Below are positions 16,572 through 25,323 of a stretch of DNA of 64,000 nucleotides, piece after piece. The translations under genes were made by a program, and so were the position numbers. The notes under the pieces were generated by a model. The model had not been told where the DNA came from. It saw only the letters and a program-made list of their open reading frames with translations, and did not search any database. The number at the start of each line of letters is the position of its first letter. Position 1 is the stretch's first letter. Source of the DNA: Streptomyces humi (GTDB lineage Bacteria > Actinomycetota > Actinomycetes > Streptomycetales > Streptomycetaceae); assembly GCF_001005085.2 (NCBI RefSeq), contig NZ_LBMU02000058.1, forward strand, positions 121,432 through 185,431, written 5' to 3'.

Positions 16572-18929
16572 TCAGGGGATGGCCAGTTCGGCCCAGATCG
16601 TCTTCCCCGACGAGGTGTACCGGGTGCCCCAGCGCTGGGACACCTGGGCGACGAGGAACAGACCCCGGCCGCCCTCGTCGTCCCGGCGCGCCCGCCGCAG
16701 ATGCGGGGCCGTGTGCGCGTTGTCGGAGACCTCGCAGAGCAGCGAGCGGTCCCTGATCAGGCGCAGCACGACCGGCCCGGTGGCGTACCGGATGCTGTTG
16801 GTGACCAGCTCGCTCACCACGAGTTCGGCCGTGAACGACAGGTCGGACAGACCCCAGCGGTCCAGCTGGCGCTCGGTGTCCGTACGGGCCCGGGCCACCA
16901 TCGCCGGGTCGGGCGGCAGCTCCAGGTCCGTCACCTGCCGGGTGTCGAGCCGCCGGGTGCGCACGAGCATCAGCGTCGCGTCGTCCGCCTGCGGCCCCGG
17001 CGGGAGCGTCGCCATCGCCCGGTCGCACAGCTCCTCCAGCGGGCAGCGCTGCCAGGTGAGCACATGGGCGAGCCGGTCGATCCCGCTGTCGATGTCGGTG
17101 CGCCGGTCCTCCACGACGCCGTCCGTGAACAGCGCCACCACGCTGCCGTTCGACAGGCTCAGCTCGACGTTCTCGTACGGCAGGCTGCCCAGGCCCAGCG
17201 GCGGCCCCGGTGCCAGCGCGGACAGCGCCACCGAGCCGTTCGCGTCCGCCACGACCGGCGGCGGGTGGCCCGCGCTCGCCCAGACGCACCGGCCGCTCAC
17301 CGGGTCGTAGATCGCGTACAGGCAGGTCACCCCGAGCGCCTCGTCGCTGAGCCCGTCGTCCCCGTGGGGCTCCGAGTCCAGGGCGACCAGACCGTCCAGG
17401 CGGGTGAGCAGCTCGGCCGGGTCCAGGTCCAGCAGGGCCAGCGTCCGTACGGTGGCGCGCAGCCGCCCCATGGTCGCCGCCGCGTGCACCCCGTGCCCGA
17501 CCACGTCACCCACGGTCAGCCCGACCCGGGCACCGGACAGCGGGATCAGGTCGAACCAGTCGCCGCCCACGCCCACCCGGCTGTCCGCGGGCAGATAGCG
17601 GTACGCCACGTCGACCGCGCTCTGCTCCGGCAGCCGCTGCGGCAGCAGGCTGCGCTGAAGCACCAGGGCCGCCGCGTGCTGGCTGGTGTACCGGCGGGCG
17701 TTGTCGATGCCCACGGCGGCCCGCTCGGCCAGCTCCACCGCGAGGGCCTGTTCCTCGGGCCCGAAGGGGTCGGGGTTGCTGCTGCGCCGGAAGGTGGCCA
17801 GGCCCAGGACCGCGTCGCGGGCGAGGAGCGGGACGAACAGGCTGGAGCACCGGGCGGCGGACCCGCCGCCCGCCGGGCCGGCGTCGACGACGGGGCGGCT
17901 GGTGGCCAGGCTCTGGGCCTGCGGTGACGTGGGCGGATAGGAGACCGGGCTGGTCCGGAACTCCTCCGGGGTCCGGCCGTGCATCCGGAGCAGGCTGTGC
18001 CCCGGTGCCGAGCCCGTCGGCGGCTGCCGTCCCTCGATGACCGCCGGCGGCAGGTCCACCAGCACCTCGTCGGCGAGTTGCGGTACGGCCACGTCGGCCA
18101 GCTCCGCGGCCGTCCGGCGCACGTCCAGCGAGGCACCGATCCGCTTGCCCGCCCGGACGAGCAGCGACAGCCGCTCCTGGGCCCGGTAGCGGTCGGTGAC
18201 GTCCAGGGACTCCTCGAACAGCCCCAGCGGTTCGCCCCGGGCGTCCACCAGCCGGTGGTAGGAGCAGGACCAGACGTGCTCACGGACCGGGTCGGCGGGG
18301 GCCCGGCCGCGGTAGTGCATGCCCAGGATCGGTTCCCCGGTCGCCAGGACGTGCTCCATCACCTGGTCCTCGTCCGGGGGATGGTGGCGGGAGATGAACT
18401 CGCCCTCCGGGAAGAGGGCGCTCGCGGGCAGGCCGACGTACTGCGCGACCCCCGCCAGCTCCATGTCGGTGGAGGCGTTGCCCCAGACCACGTTCATGTC
18501 CGTGTCGAAGACGGTCAGCCCCACGGACGACTCGGTGGCCAGCCCCTGCAACATCGCCAGCTGCGCCTCCCAGCCCCGCAACGCCTCCAGATCCGCCGCG
18601 ACGACGACGGTGGCGGCGCCGCCCCGGTCCGACAGCGGGCTGACCGTCACGGCCGCGCGCAGGGTGCGTCCGTCCCGGCAGCACAGGTCCAGGACCGTGC
18701 TCCGGGGGTGGTGCGCCCTACAGAGAGCGGACAGCCGCTGTCCCGGCGCCACCAGCAGCCGGGCGGCCGACCGGCCCAGCACGTCCTCGGGGGAATGGCC
18801 GAGGAGGCGCTGCGCCGAGGCGCCCCATCCGGAGACGCGGCCTTCGGCGTCCAGCACCGCGGCGGCGGCCTTCGAGAGATCCAGGGGGCTGTGGAAGTCG
18901 ACGTCGGCGGCATGCGGAAAACGATCCAT
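16572..18929 (-). CDS. multidomain PP2C (SpoIIE) phosphatase with PAS, GAF and histidine-kinase-like ATPase domains
   Basis: A 785-residue cytoplasmic signalling protein. PAS domains occupy about 20-120 and 125-245 (FDTDMNVVWGNASTDME). A GAF-like domain spans about 255-430. The SpoIIE/PP2C domain (about 440-650) has the metal motifs VGGDWFDLI and VGDVVGHGVHAAATM, plus TDGVVEDR. A C-terminal anti-sigma-type ATPase (about 660-785) has SELVTNSIRYA and DDEGGRGLFLVAQ. This architecture is common in Streptomyces partner-switching control of sigma factors through anti-anti-sigma proteins. No sigma or antagonist gene is adjacent. It stands alone and is monocistronic. Confidence 0.93.
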   Translation of the reverse strand: MDRFPHAADVDFHSPLDLSKAAAAVLDAEGRVSGWGASAQRLLGHSPEDVLGRSAARLLVAPGQRLSALCRAHHPRSTVLDLCCRDGRTLRAAVTVSPLSDRGGAATVVVAADLEALRGWEAQLAMLQGLATESSVGLTVFDTDMNVVWGNASTDMELAGVAQYVGLPASALFPEGEFISRHHPPDEDQVMEHVLATGEPILGMHYRGRAPADPVREHVWSCSYHRLVDARGEPLGLFEESLDVTDRYRAQERLSLLVRAGKRIGASLDVRRTAAELADVAVPQLADEVLVDLPPAVIEGRQPPTGSAPGHSLLRMHGRTPEEFRTSPVSYPPTSPQAQSLATSRPVVDAGPAGGGSAARCSSLFVPLLARDAVLGLATFRRSSNPDPFGPEEQALAVELAERAAVGIDNARRYTSQHAAALVLQRSLLPQRLPEQSAVDVAYRYLPADSRVGVGGDWFDLIPLSGARVGLTVGDVVGHGVHAAATMGRLRATVRTLALLDLDPAELLTRLDGLVALDSEPHGDDGLSDEALGVTCLYAIYDPVSGRCVWASAGHPPPVVADANGSVALSALAPGPPLGLGSLPYENVELSLSNGSVVALFTDGVVEDRRTDIDSGIDRLAHVLTWQRCPLEELCDRAMATLPPGPQADDATLMLVRTRRLDTRQVTDLELPPDPAMVARARTDTERQLDRWGLSDLSFTAELVVSELVTNSIRYATGPVVLRLIRDRSLLCEVSDNAHTAPHLRRARRDDEGGRGLFLVAQVSQRWGTRYTSSGKTIWAELAIP

Positions 18930-19085
18930 GGCACCGCTTCCCTCCGTGCCCCCTCAGCATCCCGTGCCGCAGGACGGACGACAACCGCACGCCCGGGGCC
19001 CGGCCGCGGCCGGACGGCGGGAGACCGCGTCAGCAGCGGATGCCGACGAATCCCCGCAGGTCAACGCCGCGGGCCACGGCGGCCG

Positions 19086-19790
19086 TCACGGTGTGCGATA
19101 GCCGCGGAAGGTGACCTTCGCGCGGGTCTCGAAGCCCAGTCGTCCGTAGAGCGCGAGCGCGGTGGTGTTCGCCTCCGCGACGTGCAGGAAGGGGCGCTCG
19201 CCACGGGTCACCACACGGTCGGCGAGCGTGCTCACCAGGCGGGCGGCGTGGCCGCGCCCGCGCGCCTCGGGGGCCGTGCAGACCGCGCTGATCTCGGTCC
19301 AGCCCGGTGGCCGCAGCCGCTCGCCCGCCATGGCCACCAGTCTCCCGCCGTCCCGGATGCCGAGGTAGGTGCCGAGTTCACGGGTGCGCGGCCAGAACGG
19401 CCCCGGCTGGGTCCGGGCGACGAGGTCGACCATCTCGGGCACGTCGGCGGCGCCCAGTTCGACCACCTCGGCGGCGCCCGTGGACCGCGCCGGGGCGGGC
19501 GGGGTGCCGTCGGGCAGGACCAGCTGCCGCCCCTCCAGGACGAAGACCGGCTCCCAGTCCGGCGGCGGGGTCGCCGGACAGCTGAACATGTCCGCGAACG
19601 CGCCGCGGCCGAGCAGCCGGGCCAGGTCGGCCCAGTCGGCCGGTTCCGGGTCGGCGGGCAGCGCGGAGAAGGTCGCGACGTCCGGCAGGTAGGTGGCGGC
19701 CCGGCCGAGGCGGCGCGCGAGCTCCGCGTGCCGCCCCCGCAGGGACGCGCCCACCGGGTGGTCGAGTGCGTCGGCCGCACCGCTCGTCAT
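19086..19790 (-). CDS. GNAT-family N-acetyltransferase (FR47-like)
   Basis: A 234-residue protein with the GNAT fold in the C-terminal half. The acetyl-CoA motif is in VCTAPEARGRGHAARLVSTLADRV (the RGRGxA signature), followed by NTTALALYGRLGFETRAKVTFRGY, typical of FR47-like members. The N-terminal about 100 residues are a separate domain seen in this subfamily. Acceptor substrate unknown. The ATG at 19790 is the first start consistent with homologous length; the frame continues far upstream but out of keeping with codon use. Confidence 0.88.
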   Translation of the reverse strand: MTSGAADALDHPVGASLRGRHAELARRLGRAATYLPDVATFSALPADPEPADWADLARLLGRGAFADMFSCPATPPPDWEPVFVLEGRQLVLPDGTPPAPARSTGAAEVVELGAADVPEMVDLVARTQPGPFWPRTRELGTYLGIRDGGRLVAMAGERLRPPGWTEISAVCTAPEARGRGHAARLVSTLADRVVTRGERPFLHVAEANTTALALYGRLGFETRAKVTFRGYRTP

Positions 19791-19966
19791 CGTGCCACGC
19801 CCTTCTCGTCGTACGTGCCGGTCCGACCCGGGCGATGCCGAGCGCCGTCGGCGTCCATGCCGTGGATCATCGTATCCAGCGGGTACGGGCCGACCGGCGG
19901 CGGTGTCCACCGCGGCCCGCGCCGGCCCCAGGAGCTCCCGGGTCCGGCGCACGCCGTACGACGGGG

Positions 19967-21841
19967 TCAGCCCGTGTGCCCCGAGCCGTGGCCGCCGTGT
20001 GCCGCGCCGTGGTCGAAGGCCATCGCCTCCTCGGGCATCACCACGAAGGGCCGCATCATGCCCATGTCCTCGTGCTCGAGGAGATGGCAGTGGTACATGA
20101 ACCGGCCGTAGGCGCCGTCGAACCTGCCCATGACCCGCAGGACCTGACCGCCCGGCACCCGGAACACGTCCTTGTACCCCAGCTCGTTCGGCGCCAGCGG
20201 GAGCCGGGTGGCCGCGTCGTACGCGATCGGCTCGACGGTACCGCCCGTCGCCGGGTCGAAGCCGGAGACGTCGTAGGCGTCGCGGCCCAGCAGCTGGAAG
20301 TCCGCCAGGTGGATGTGCATCGGGTGGACGATCGGCGCCAGGTTGAGGAAGCTCCACTGTTCGTAGGAGCCCTCGGCGATGGTGAAGCCGAGCGCGTCGT
20401 TGAAGGTCCGGGAGGTGCGCCGGTACGTCTTCGTGGTGCCGTCCGCCCCGGTGAGCTGGATGACGCCGTCGGCGGGGAGCTGGACGGAGGCCGGGTCGGT
20501 GACCTCGGTCATCTCCCAGATCTCCGGGTGCCCGCCGGCCCCCTTGGTGGCGGGCGGGGTCAGCACGATCAGCCGGTGGCCGTGCGGGACGTCGTGGGTG
20601 AGCCGGCGGAAGGAGCCGGAGAGCACCTCCGGCAGCTCGAAGGTGTCCGGCTCGCCGGCGCAGCCGACCCGGAACTCCATGACGGCGGGGTAGCGCACGT
20701 CACCCGCCGGGTCCGGCACCCCCGGCGCCTGGTTGCGGCCCTTGTTGACCAGGCGCAGCCGCCGGCCCTCCAGGCCCCGGAAGTCGGCGAGCAGGTCGAA
20801 GCGCTCCGCGGGGGCCGCGGTCAGCGTGGGCAGCGCGGCGTCGAAGTCGACCGGTACCGGGCGGGGCAGCAGCCCGCCGTCGCTGCCGATCTGGTGCAGG
20901 ACGCCCGGCACCGGGTCGCCGTCCTCGTCGACCAGGACCAGTTCGAAGATGCGCGCGTTGGACGCGTTGACCAGCCGGAAGCGGTACCAGCCGGCGGTCA
21001 CCTCGGCGTACGGCCAGATACGGCCGTTGACCGTGGTGTACGGGCCGGTGAACGGGATGGAGACCGGCTTGCCCGTCTCCGGGTTCTGCTGCTGGACGAC
21101 CACCGTCTTGTGCAGCAGCCGCCCGTTGAGCCGGCCGTCCTCGTCGGTGTCCAGGTTCCGGTCGGCGAGCAGCAGCGGTATCTCCCGCTCCCCGCACGGG
21201 AGTCCGAGGGCGTCCTCCTCGTCGTCACGGACGAGGTAGGTGCCGTACAGGCCGGTGTGCACGTTCCACCGGGTGATGTTCATGGCGTGGTCGTGGTACC
21301 ACCACTGCACCGCCTGGTGGTCGTTCGGGTACTCGGAGAGCTGGGCGTCGCCGGAGCCGACGGCGTTGTCCGCCCAGCCGTCGTTGCCCCCGCCGGTCTG
21401 TGCCCCGTGCAGGTGGGTCACCGTCCACGCGGGCAGGGCGGCGACGTCCTTGTCCGGTTCGACGCCCTCGCGGCCCGGCTCGGTGCTCGCCTGCGGCCGG
21501 CCGTCCGTGCGCAGCGGTACCTGCACCGAAGTGACCGGGTACTCGCCGCCCTCGGGGATCCGGTTGGTCCAGGCGATGCGGACGCGCTGCCCGCGGCGCA
21601 CCTCGATGGTCGGGCCCGGCACCTGCCCGTCGTATCCCCACATCAAGGTCGGCGGGAGCTGCGGGTGCAGCCGGATCCAGGCCGGGCGCAGGGCGATCTC
21701 CGTCTCGCGCAGGACGTCCGCGCCGCCGGGCCGCAGGACCGGCGGGACGGGCAGCGGCGCCGCGTAGGGCGCCAGTTCGTCGGGCGCCGGCGCCGTTTCC
21801 CCCGCGTCGCTCCCGGTGATCCTTTCGATGATCTCGGTCAA
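19967..21841 (-). CDS. multicopper oxidase, phenoxazinone synthase/CotA-like
   Basis: A 624-residue three-domain multicopper oxidase without a clear signal peptide. Copper-ligand motifs are THLHGA (about 140), WWYHDHAMN (about 190), HPMHIHLADF (about 518) and HCHLLEHEDMGMM (about 582-594), which supply the type 1 and trinuclear sites. The N-terminus MTEIIERITG and the length resemble Streptomyces phenoxazinone synthase, which couples o-aminophenols, but bilirubin-oxidase or laccase activity is equally possible. The C-terminus is His/Gly-rich. The TTG start is the only plausible one and has a G-rich run upstream. No phenoxazinone biosynthesis genes are nearby. Confidence 0.87.
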   Translation of the reverse strand: MTEIIERITGSDAGETAPAPDELAPYAAPLPVPPVLRPGGADVLRETEIALRPAWIRLHPQLPPTLMWGYDGQVPGPTIEVRRGQRVRIAWTNRIPEGGEYPVTSVQVPLRTDGRPQASTEPGREGVEPDKDVAALPAWTVTHLHGAQTGGGNDGWADNAVGSGDAQLSEYPNDHQAVQWWYHDHAMNITRWNVHTGLYGTYLVRDDEEDALGLPCGEREIPLLLADRNLDTDEDGRLNGRLLHKTVVVQQQNPETGKPVSIPFTGPYTTVNGRIWPYAEVTAGWYRFRLVNASNARIFELVLVDEDGDPVPGVLHQIGSDGGLLPRPVPVDFDAALPTLTAAPAERFDLLADFRGLEGRRLRLVNKGRNQAPGVPDPAGDVRYPAVMEFRVGCAGEPDTFELPEVLSGSFRRLTHDVPHGHRLIVLTPPATKGAGGHPEIWEMTEVTDPASVQLPADGVIQLTGADGTTKTYRRTSRTFNDALGFTIAEGSYEQWSFLNLAPIVHPMHIHLADFQLLGRDAYDVSGFDPATGGTVEPIAYDAATRLPLAPNELGYKDVFRVPGGQVLRVMGRFDGAYGRFMYHCHLLEHEDMGMMRPFVVMPEEAMAFDHGAAHGGHGSGHTG

Positions 21842-21973
21842 GGTCGAACACCCCCGTGTGTTCTGTGGTCTGTTCCTTCACCCCACAGGACTCCCGAGAT
21901 GTCGCCGACGTTCCAGGAATGCCCCGTTCCGCCCGAATGGGTGATTGGTTCCAGCCATCGTCGGCGTGTGGGA

Positions 21974-22019
21974 ACACCGCTCGGCACGGTCCGGGGAGGA
22001 GGACCGTGCCGAGCGGTGT
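21974..22019 (-). terminator. terminator of the phospholipase C-family gene
   Basis: A perfect 19-bp inverted repeat (arms 21974-21992 and 22001-22019) around an 8-nt loop, just after the stop of the minus-strand phosphoesterase. It is the strongest hairpin in the window. Confidence 0.8.
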
Positions 22020-22038
22020 CGGGACGCGGTGGGCGTCG

Positions 22039-23874
22039 TCAGGCGGTGGCGCGCTGCCTGCGGCGCAGCGTCAGGTAGGTGCCCGTGGCGCCGGCGGCCA
22101 CGAGGGCGCCCGCACCGAGGCTCACCGGAACCGCCGGGAACGCGCCGGAGCCGGTGGTGGCGGCGGTGTCCACCATCGCCGGGCCGGGGGTGATCCGGGT
22201 GCTGACCGGGGCGACGTGGCGGATCGGACCGACGGACCGCACGGAGCCGTCCGACTTCAGCAGCACCTGCTTGTTGTTCGGGTGCCTGAAGTCGAACATG
22301 CCGTTCAGCGAACCGGCGGTGGCGTCGAAGGAGTGGTCGCCGATCCGGCCGGTGCGCCAGTTGTTCTCGATGAACCGGGTGATCGAGGCCTGGTCGGTCA
22401 GCGTGTGGTCGACCTTGTTCACCTTGCTGTACGGCGAGATGACCAGCAGCGGCTGCCGGGTGCCGGGGCCGCAGCGGTCGGCGTACCCGCCGGACGCGGC
22501 CGGGCCGGACTGGCAGGCCGCGCTGTCCAGGGCCTTGCCGTTGGAGCCGACCGTGGTGTCCTTGGAGCCGTTGCGCGGCGTGACGTAGGCGTGGTCGTAC
22601 CAGCCGTCGGAGTCGTCATAGGCGACGACGATCGCGGTGGACTTCCACTGCGGCGAGCTCTGGATGGTGTTGATCTCGTTGACGAGGAAGTGCTGCTCGT
22701 CCGTCGGGTCGGAGTACCCGGCGTGCCCGTCCTGGTACTCGCCGGCCTTGAGGAAGCTGACGGCCGGGAGCTTGCCCGCCTTGGCGACGGCGGTGAAGTC
22801 GGTCAGGTCGTAGTTGTGGTTGGCCCGGCCGTTGTGACCGATCTCGTTCACGTTCTTCGGCGCCACGTGGTGGGGGTTCGCCGTCGACTTGTAGTACGAG
22901 AAGGGGTTGTGGTGCGGGCTGTAGTCGACCACGGACGCGCCGCCCACGTTGGTGTGCGTGGTGTCGCACTTGGCGTAGGAGCCGGACGTGCCGTTGTAGA
23001 CGGTGGACGGGCGGAAGCCGCCCTGGAACCAACCCCAGGTCACGTGCTTGCTGTTGAGCAGGTCACCGATGTTCTTGCCCTGGAGCGCCGCCAGCGCGCT
23101 GGTGCTGGTGTGGTCCTTGTCGGAGCAGTCGTCGAAGGCCGGGTCGGGGTCGTTGACGACCGTGCCGACGCCCTTGGCGTCCGGGGACGCGATGGCGTAC
23201 GAGTCGGGGGTCGACGTCTGCTTGCCGGTGACCGGGTCCACGGAGATCGCGCCGTGCGTCTGCCCCGAGATCAGGTTGAGCGCGCCGGGCGTCGAGGGGC
23301 CGTAGACCGAGCTGTAAGAGCGGTCGTTGAGAGCGTAGTGCTGGGCGTAGTTCCACAGACCGGTGACGGTGTTGCCGTCGTAGTAGTCCATCACCAGGCC
23401 CGGCTCGCCGAACAGGCCGCCGGAGCACTTGTCGACCTCGGTGTTCTGCACGAACTGGTCGGCCTTGCCGCCGTCGTAGGCCAGCTGCTCCGGACCGTAG
23501 GAGTGGTTCTGGTCGCAGGTCATCGCCTGCGCCGGGGTGAGCCGCTTCGGCAGGTACTGGTTCGGGTTCCTGGTGAGCAGCCCGGCGTGCGCGAGGGTGT
23601 CGACGTCCTTCGGCGTGTTCTTCGCGGCCGTGAACTTCGTGCCGTCGGTGTTCGCGGCCTTCGGGTAGGTCGCGAAGTAGTGGTCGAAGGAGATGTTCTC
23701 GTCGAACAGCACGACCACGTGCTTGATGGGCGTCGCGGTCGACGACGACCCGCCGGTGTGCCCGGCGGGCACGGCGGCCCAGCTGGGCGCGGTACCACCG
23801 AGGACCGTGAGCGCGGCGGCCCCCGCGAGAGCCCCGAGGCTCCTCATCGCCGTTCGTCTTCCTGTGCTGGCCAT
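22039..23874 (-). CDS. cell-surface phospholipase C/acid phosphatase-family phosphoesterase
   Basis: A 611-residue exported protein. A signal peptide (about 1-33) is followed by the phosphoesterase family core starting at IKHVVVLFDENISFDHYFATYP, whose DENxSFDHY segment is the hallmark. Later come WGWFQGGF, DPTDEQHFLVNEIN and YDDSDGWYDHAY, likely metal ligands. The C-terminus has a helix (VSLGAGALVAAGATGTYL) and RRRQR, so the enzyme is probably membrane-anchored outside the cell. It would release phosphate or phospho-alcohol from phospholipids or related esters. GGAGGG precedes the ATG. It may be phosphate-regulated, but I see no clear PHO box. Confidence 0.9.
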   Translation of the reverse strand: MASTGRRTAMRSLGALAGAAALTVLGGTAPSWAAVPAGHTGGSSSTATPIKHVVVLFDENISFDHYFATYPKAANTDGTKFTAAKNTPKDVDTLAHAGLLTRNPNQYLPKRLTPAQAMTCDQNHSYGPEQLAYDGGKADQFVQNTEVDKCSGGLFGEPGLVMDYYDGNTVTGLWNYAQHYALNDRSYSSVYGPSTPGALNLISGQTHGAISVDPVTGKQTSTPDSYAIASPDAKGVGTVVNDPDPAFDDCSDKDHTSTSALAALQGKNIGDLLNSKHVTWGWFQGGFRPSTVYNGTSGSYAKCDTTHTNVGGASVVDYSPHHNPFSYYKSTANPHHVAPKNVNEIGHNGRANHNYDLTDFTAVAKAGKLPAVSFLKAGEYQDGHAGYSDPTDEQHFLVNEINTIQSSPQWKSTAIVVAYDDSDGWYDHAYVTPRNGSKDTTVGSNGKALDSAACQSGPAASGGYADRCGPGTRQPLLVISPYSKVNKVDHTLTDQASITRFIENNWRTGRIGDHSFDATAGSLNGMFDFRHPNNKQVLLKSDGSVRSVGPIRHVAPVSTRITPGPAMVDTAATTGSGAFPAVPVSLGAGALVAAGATGTYLTLRRRQRATA

Positions 23875-24084
23875 GCTGGTTCACCCTCCGGGCATGAACG
23901 TCACTGCGTCGTACAGGCAGGGATGTTTCGCCCGCCGCCGGGCGTCCCGGCGGAGTCATGATGGCGGCGGAATGAACACCGGGTCAGGGATGCCGGGGCA
24001 AATCTTGACTGTGTGTTGACCGATCGGTCCAGGCAACCGCCGTGGAGTTGTTCGAACAAGCCCGGTTCCAGCGGGTGCCCAAGT

Positions 24085-25323
24085 TCAGGTCAAGAGCGCG
24101 CGTCCGTACCAGTCCGCCGTGTCCCGTACACCGGGCAGCGCGAAGAAGTACCCGCCGCCGAACGGCGAGACGTAGTCCACCAGCGGTTCCCCGGCCAGCC
24201 GCTTCTGCACGGTCTCGAACTGCCGGGCCAGGTCCTGCTGGTAGCAGCTGAACAGCAGACCCATGTCGAGGTTGCCGTTGCCGTCCATGCCCCGGTCGTA
24301 GTTGTAGGCGCGCCGCAGGATCCGCTGGTCGTCGGTGGCCGTGGTGCGCGGGTTGGCCAGCCGCATGTGCGCGTCCAGCGGGATGACGTCCCCCTTGGGG
24401 TCGTCGGCGTACCTGGGCGTGTCGTGTTCGGCGTCGCCGTCCAGGGGCGCCCCCGACTCACGGGAACGGCCGAACATCCGCTCCTGTTCGCTGAGCGAGA
24501 CCCGGTCCCAGAACTCCACCAGCATCCTGATCAGCCGCACCACCTGGTAGCTGCCGCCGACCGCCCAGTCCGGCTCGCCGGCGCCCGCGCCGACCCACAC
24601 CAGCCGGTCCATCTCACGGGAGGTGGTCCGCGGGTTGGCGGTGCCGTCCTTGAACCCCAGCAGGTTGCGCGGGGTGCCGGACGGCCGGGGCGGACTGGCG
24701 AAGCCGTCCATCCGCCAGCGGACCTGCATGCCGCCCCGGGTGTGCCGGGCGATGTCACGCAACGCGTGCAGCACGGTGTCCGTGTCGTCGGCGTGCAGTT
24801 GGAGGCTGAGGTCGCCGTGGCACCACTCGGGCTTGAGGTCGTCGTCAGGGAAGGGCGGCATGGTGGTCAGCCGGCGGGGCCGCAGCTTTCCCAGTCCGTA
24901 CCGGTCGTCGAAGAGCGAGGCGCCGACGCCGACGGTCACCGCCAGCGCCCTGGCGGGGAGTTGTCCGCCGAGGACGCCGGAGTCGGCGGGCGGCGCGGTG
25001 ATGCCGACGGGGTCGGGGGTGCCGCCCGAGGTCAGGAAGCGGGCGCGCTCGGTGAGCGTGCGCAGCAGGTCGGCCAGTCCGGCCCGGTCCCCGGCGGTCA
25101 CGTCGAAGGACGTGAACACGGTGGTGCGCCGGGGCGTGGCGATCGCGGACCGCTGGTGCGGGCCGTGGAAGGGTGCGACGGCCTCGGTGCCGGCGGTGGC
25201 CGCGCTGTCCGGGGCCGGGGCGGCCGCGCCGCCCGCGGCCAGTCCCGCGCCCGCGAGGGCCGCGCCGCGCAGGAAGCCGCGGCGGCCGACCCCGCCCGTG
25301 CCCGCCTTCTCGTCGGTGCTCAC
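24085..25323 (-). CDS. efeB: EfeB, Dyp-type haem peroxidase/deferrochelatase of the Efe iron-uptake system
   Basis: A 412-residue Dyp-type peroxidase with a twin-arginine signal (GRRGFLRGAALAGAGLAAGG). The GFKDGTANP motif (about residue 220) supplies the distal Asp, and the His in LDAHMRLANPRT (about 315) is the proximal haem ligand. It is exported folded by Tat and is thought to oxidise ferrous iron or extract iron from haem. The GTG start overlaps the efeO stop by 4 nt (GTGA), so the pair is one operon. Length and order match actinobacterial EfeO-EfeB. Confidence 0.93.
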   Translation of the reverse strand: MSTDEKAGTGGVGRRGFLRGAALAGAGLAAGGAAAPAPDSAATAGTEAVAPFHGPHQRSAIATPRRTTVFTSFDVTAGDRAGLADLLRTLTERARFLTSGGTPDPVGITAPPADSGVLGGQLPARALAVTVGVGASLFDDRYGLGKLRPRRLTTMPPFPDDDLKPEWCHGDLSLQLHADDTDTVLHALRDIARHTRGGMQVRWRMDGFASPPRPSGTPRNLLGFKDGTANPRTTSREMDRLVWVGAGAGEPDWAVGGSYQVVRLIRMLVEFWDRVSLSEQERMFGRSRESGAPLDGDAEHDTPRYADDPKGDVIPLDAHMRLANPRTTATDDQRILRRAYNYDRGMDGNGNLDMGLLFSCYQQDLARQFETVQKRLAGEPLVDYVSPFGGGYFFALPGVRDTADWYGRALLT

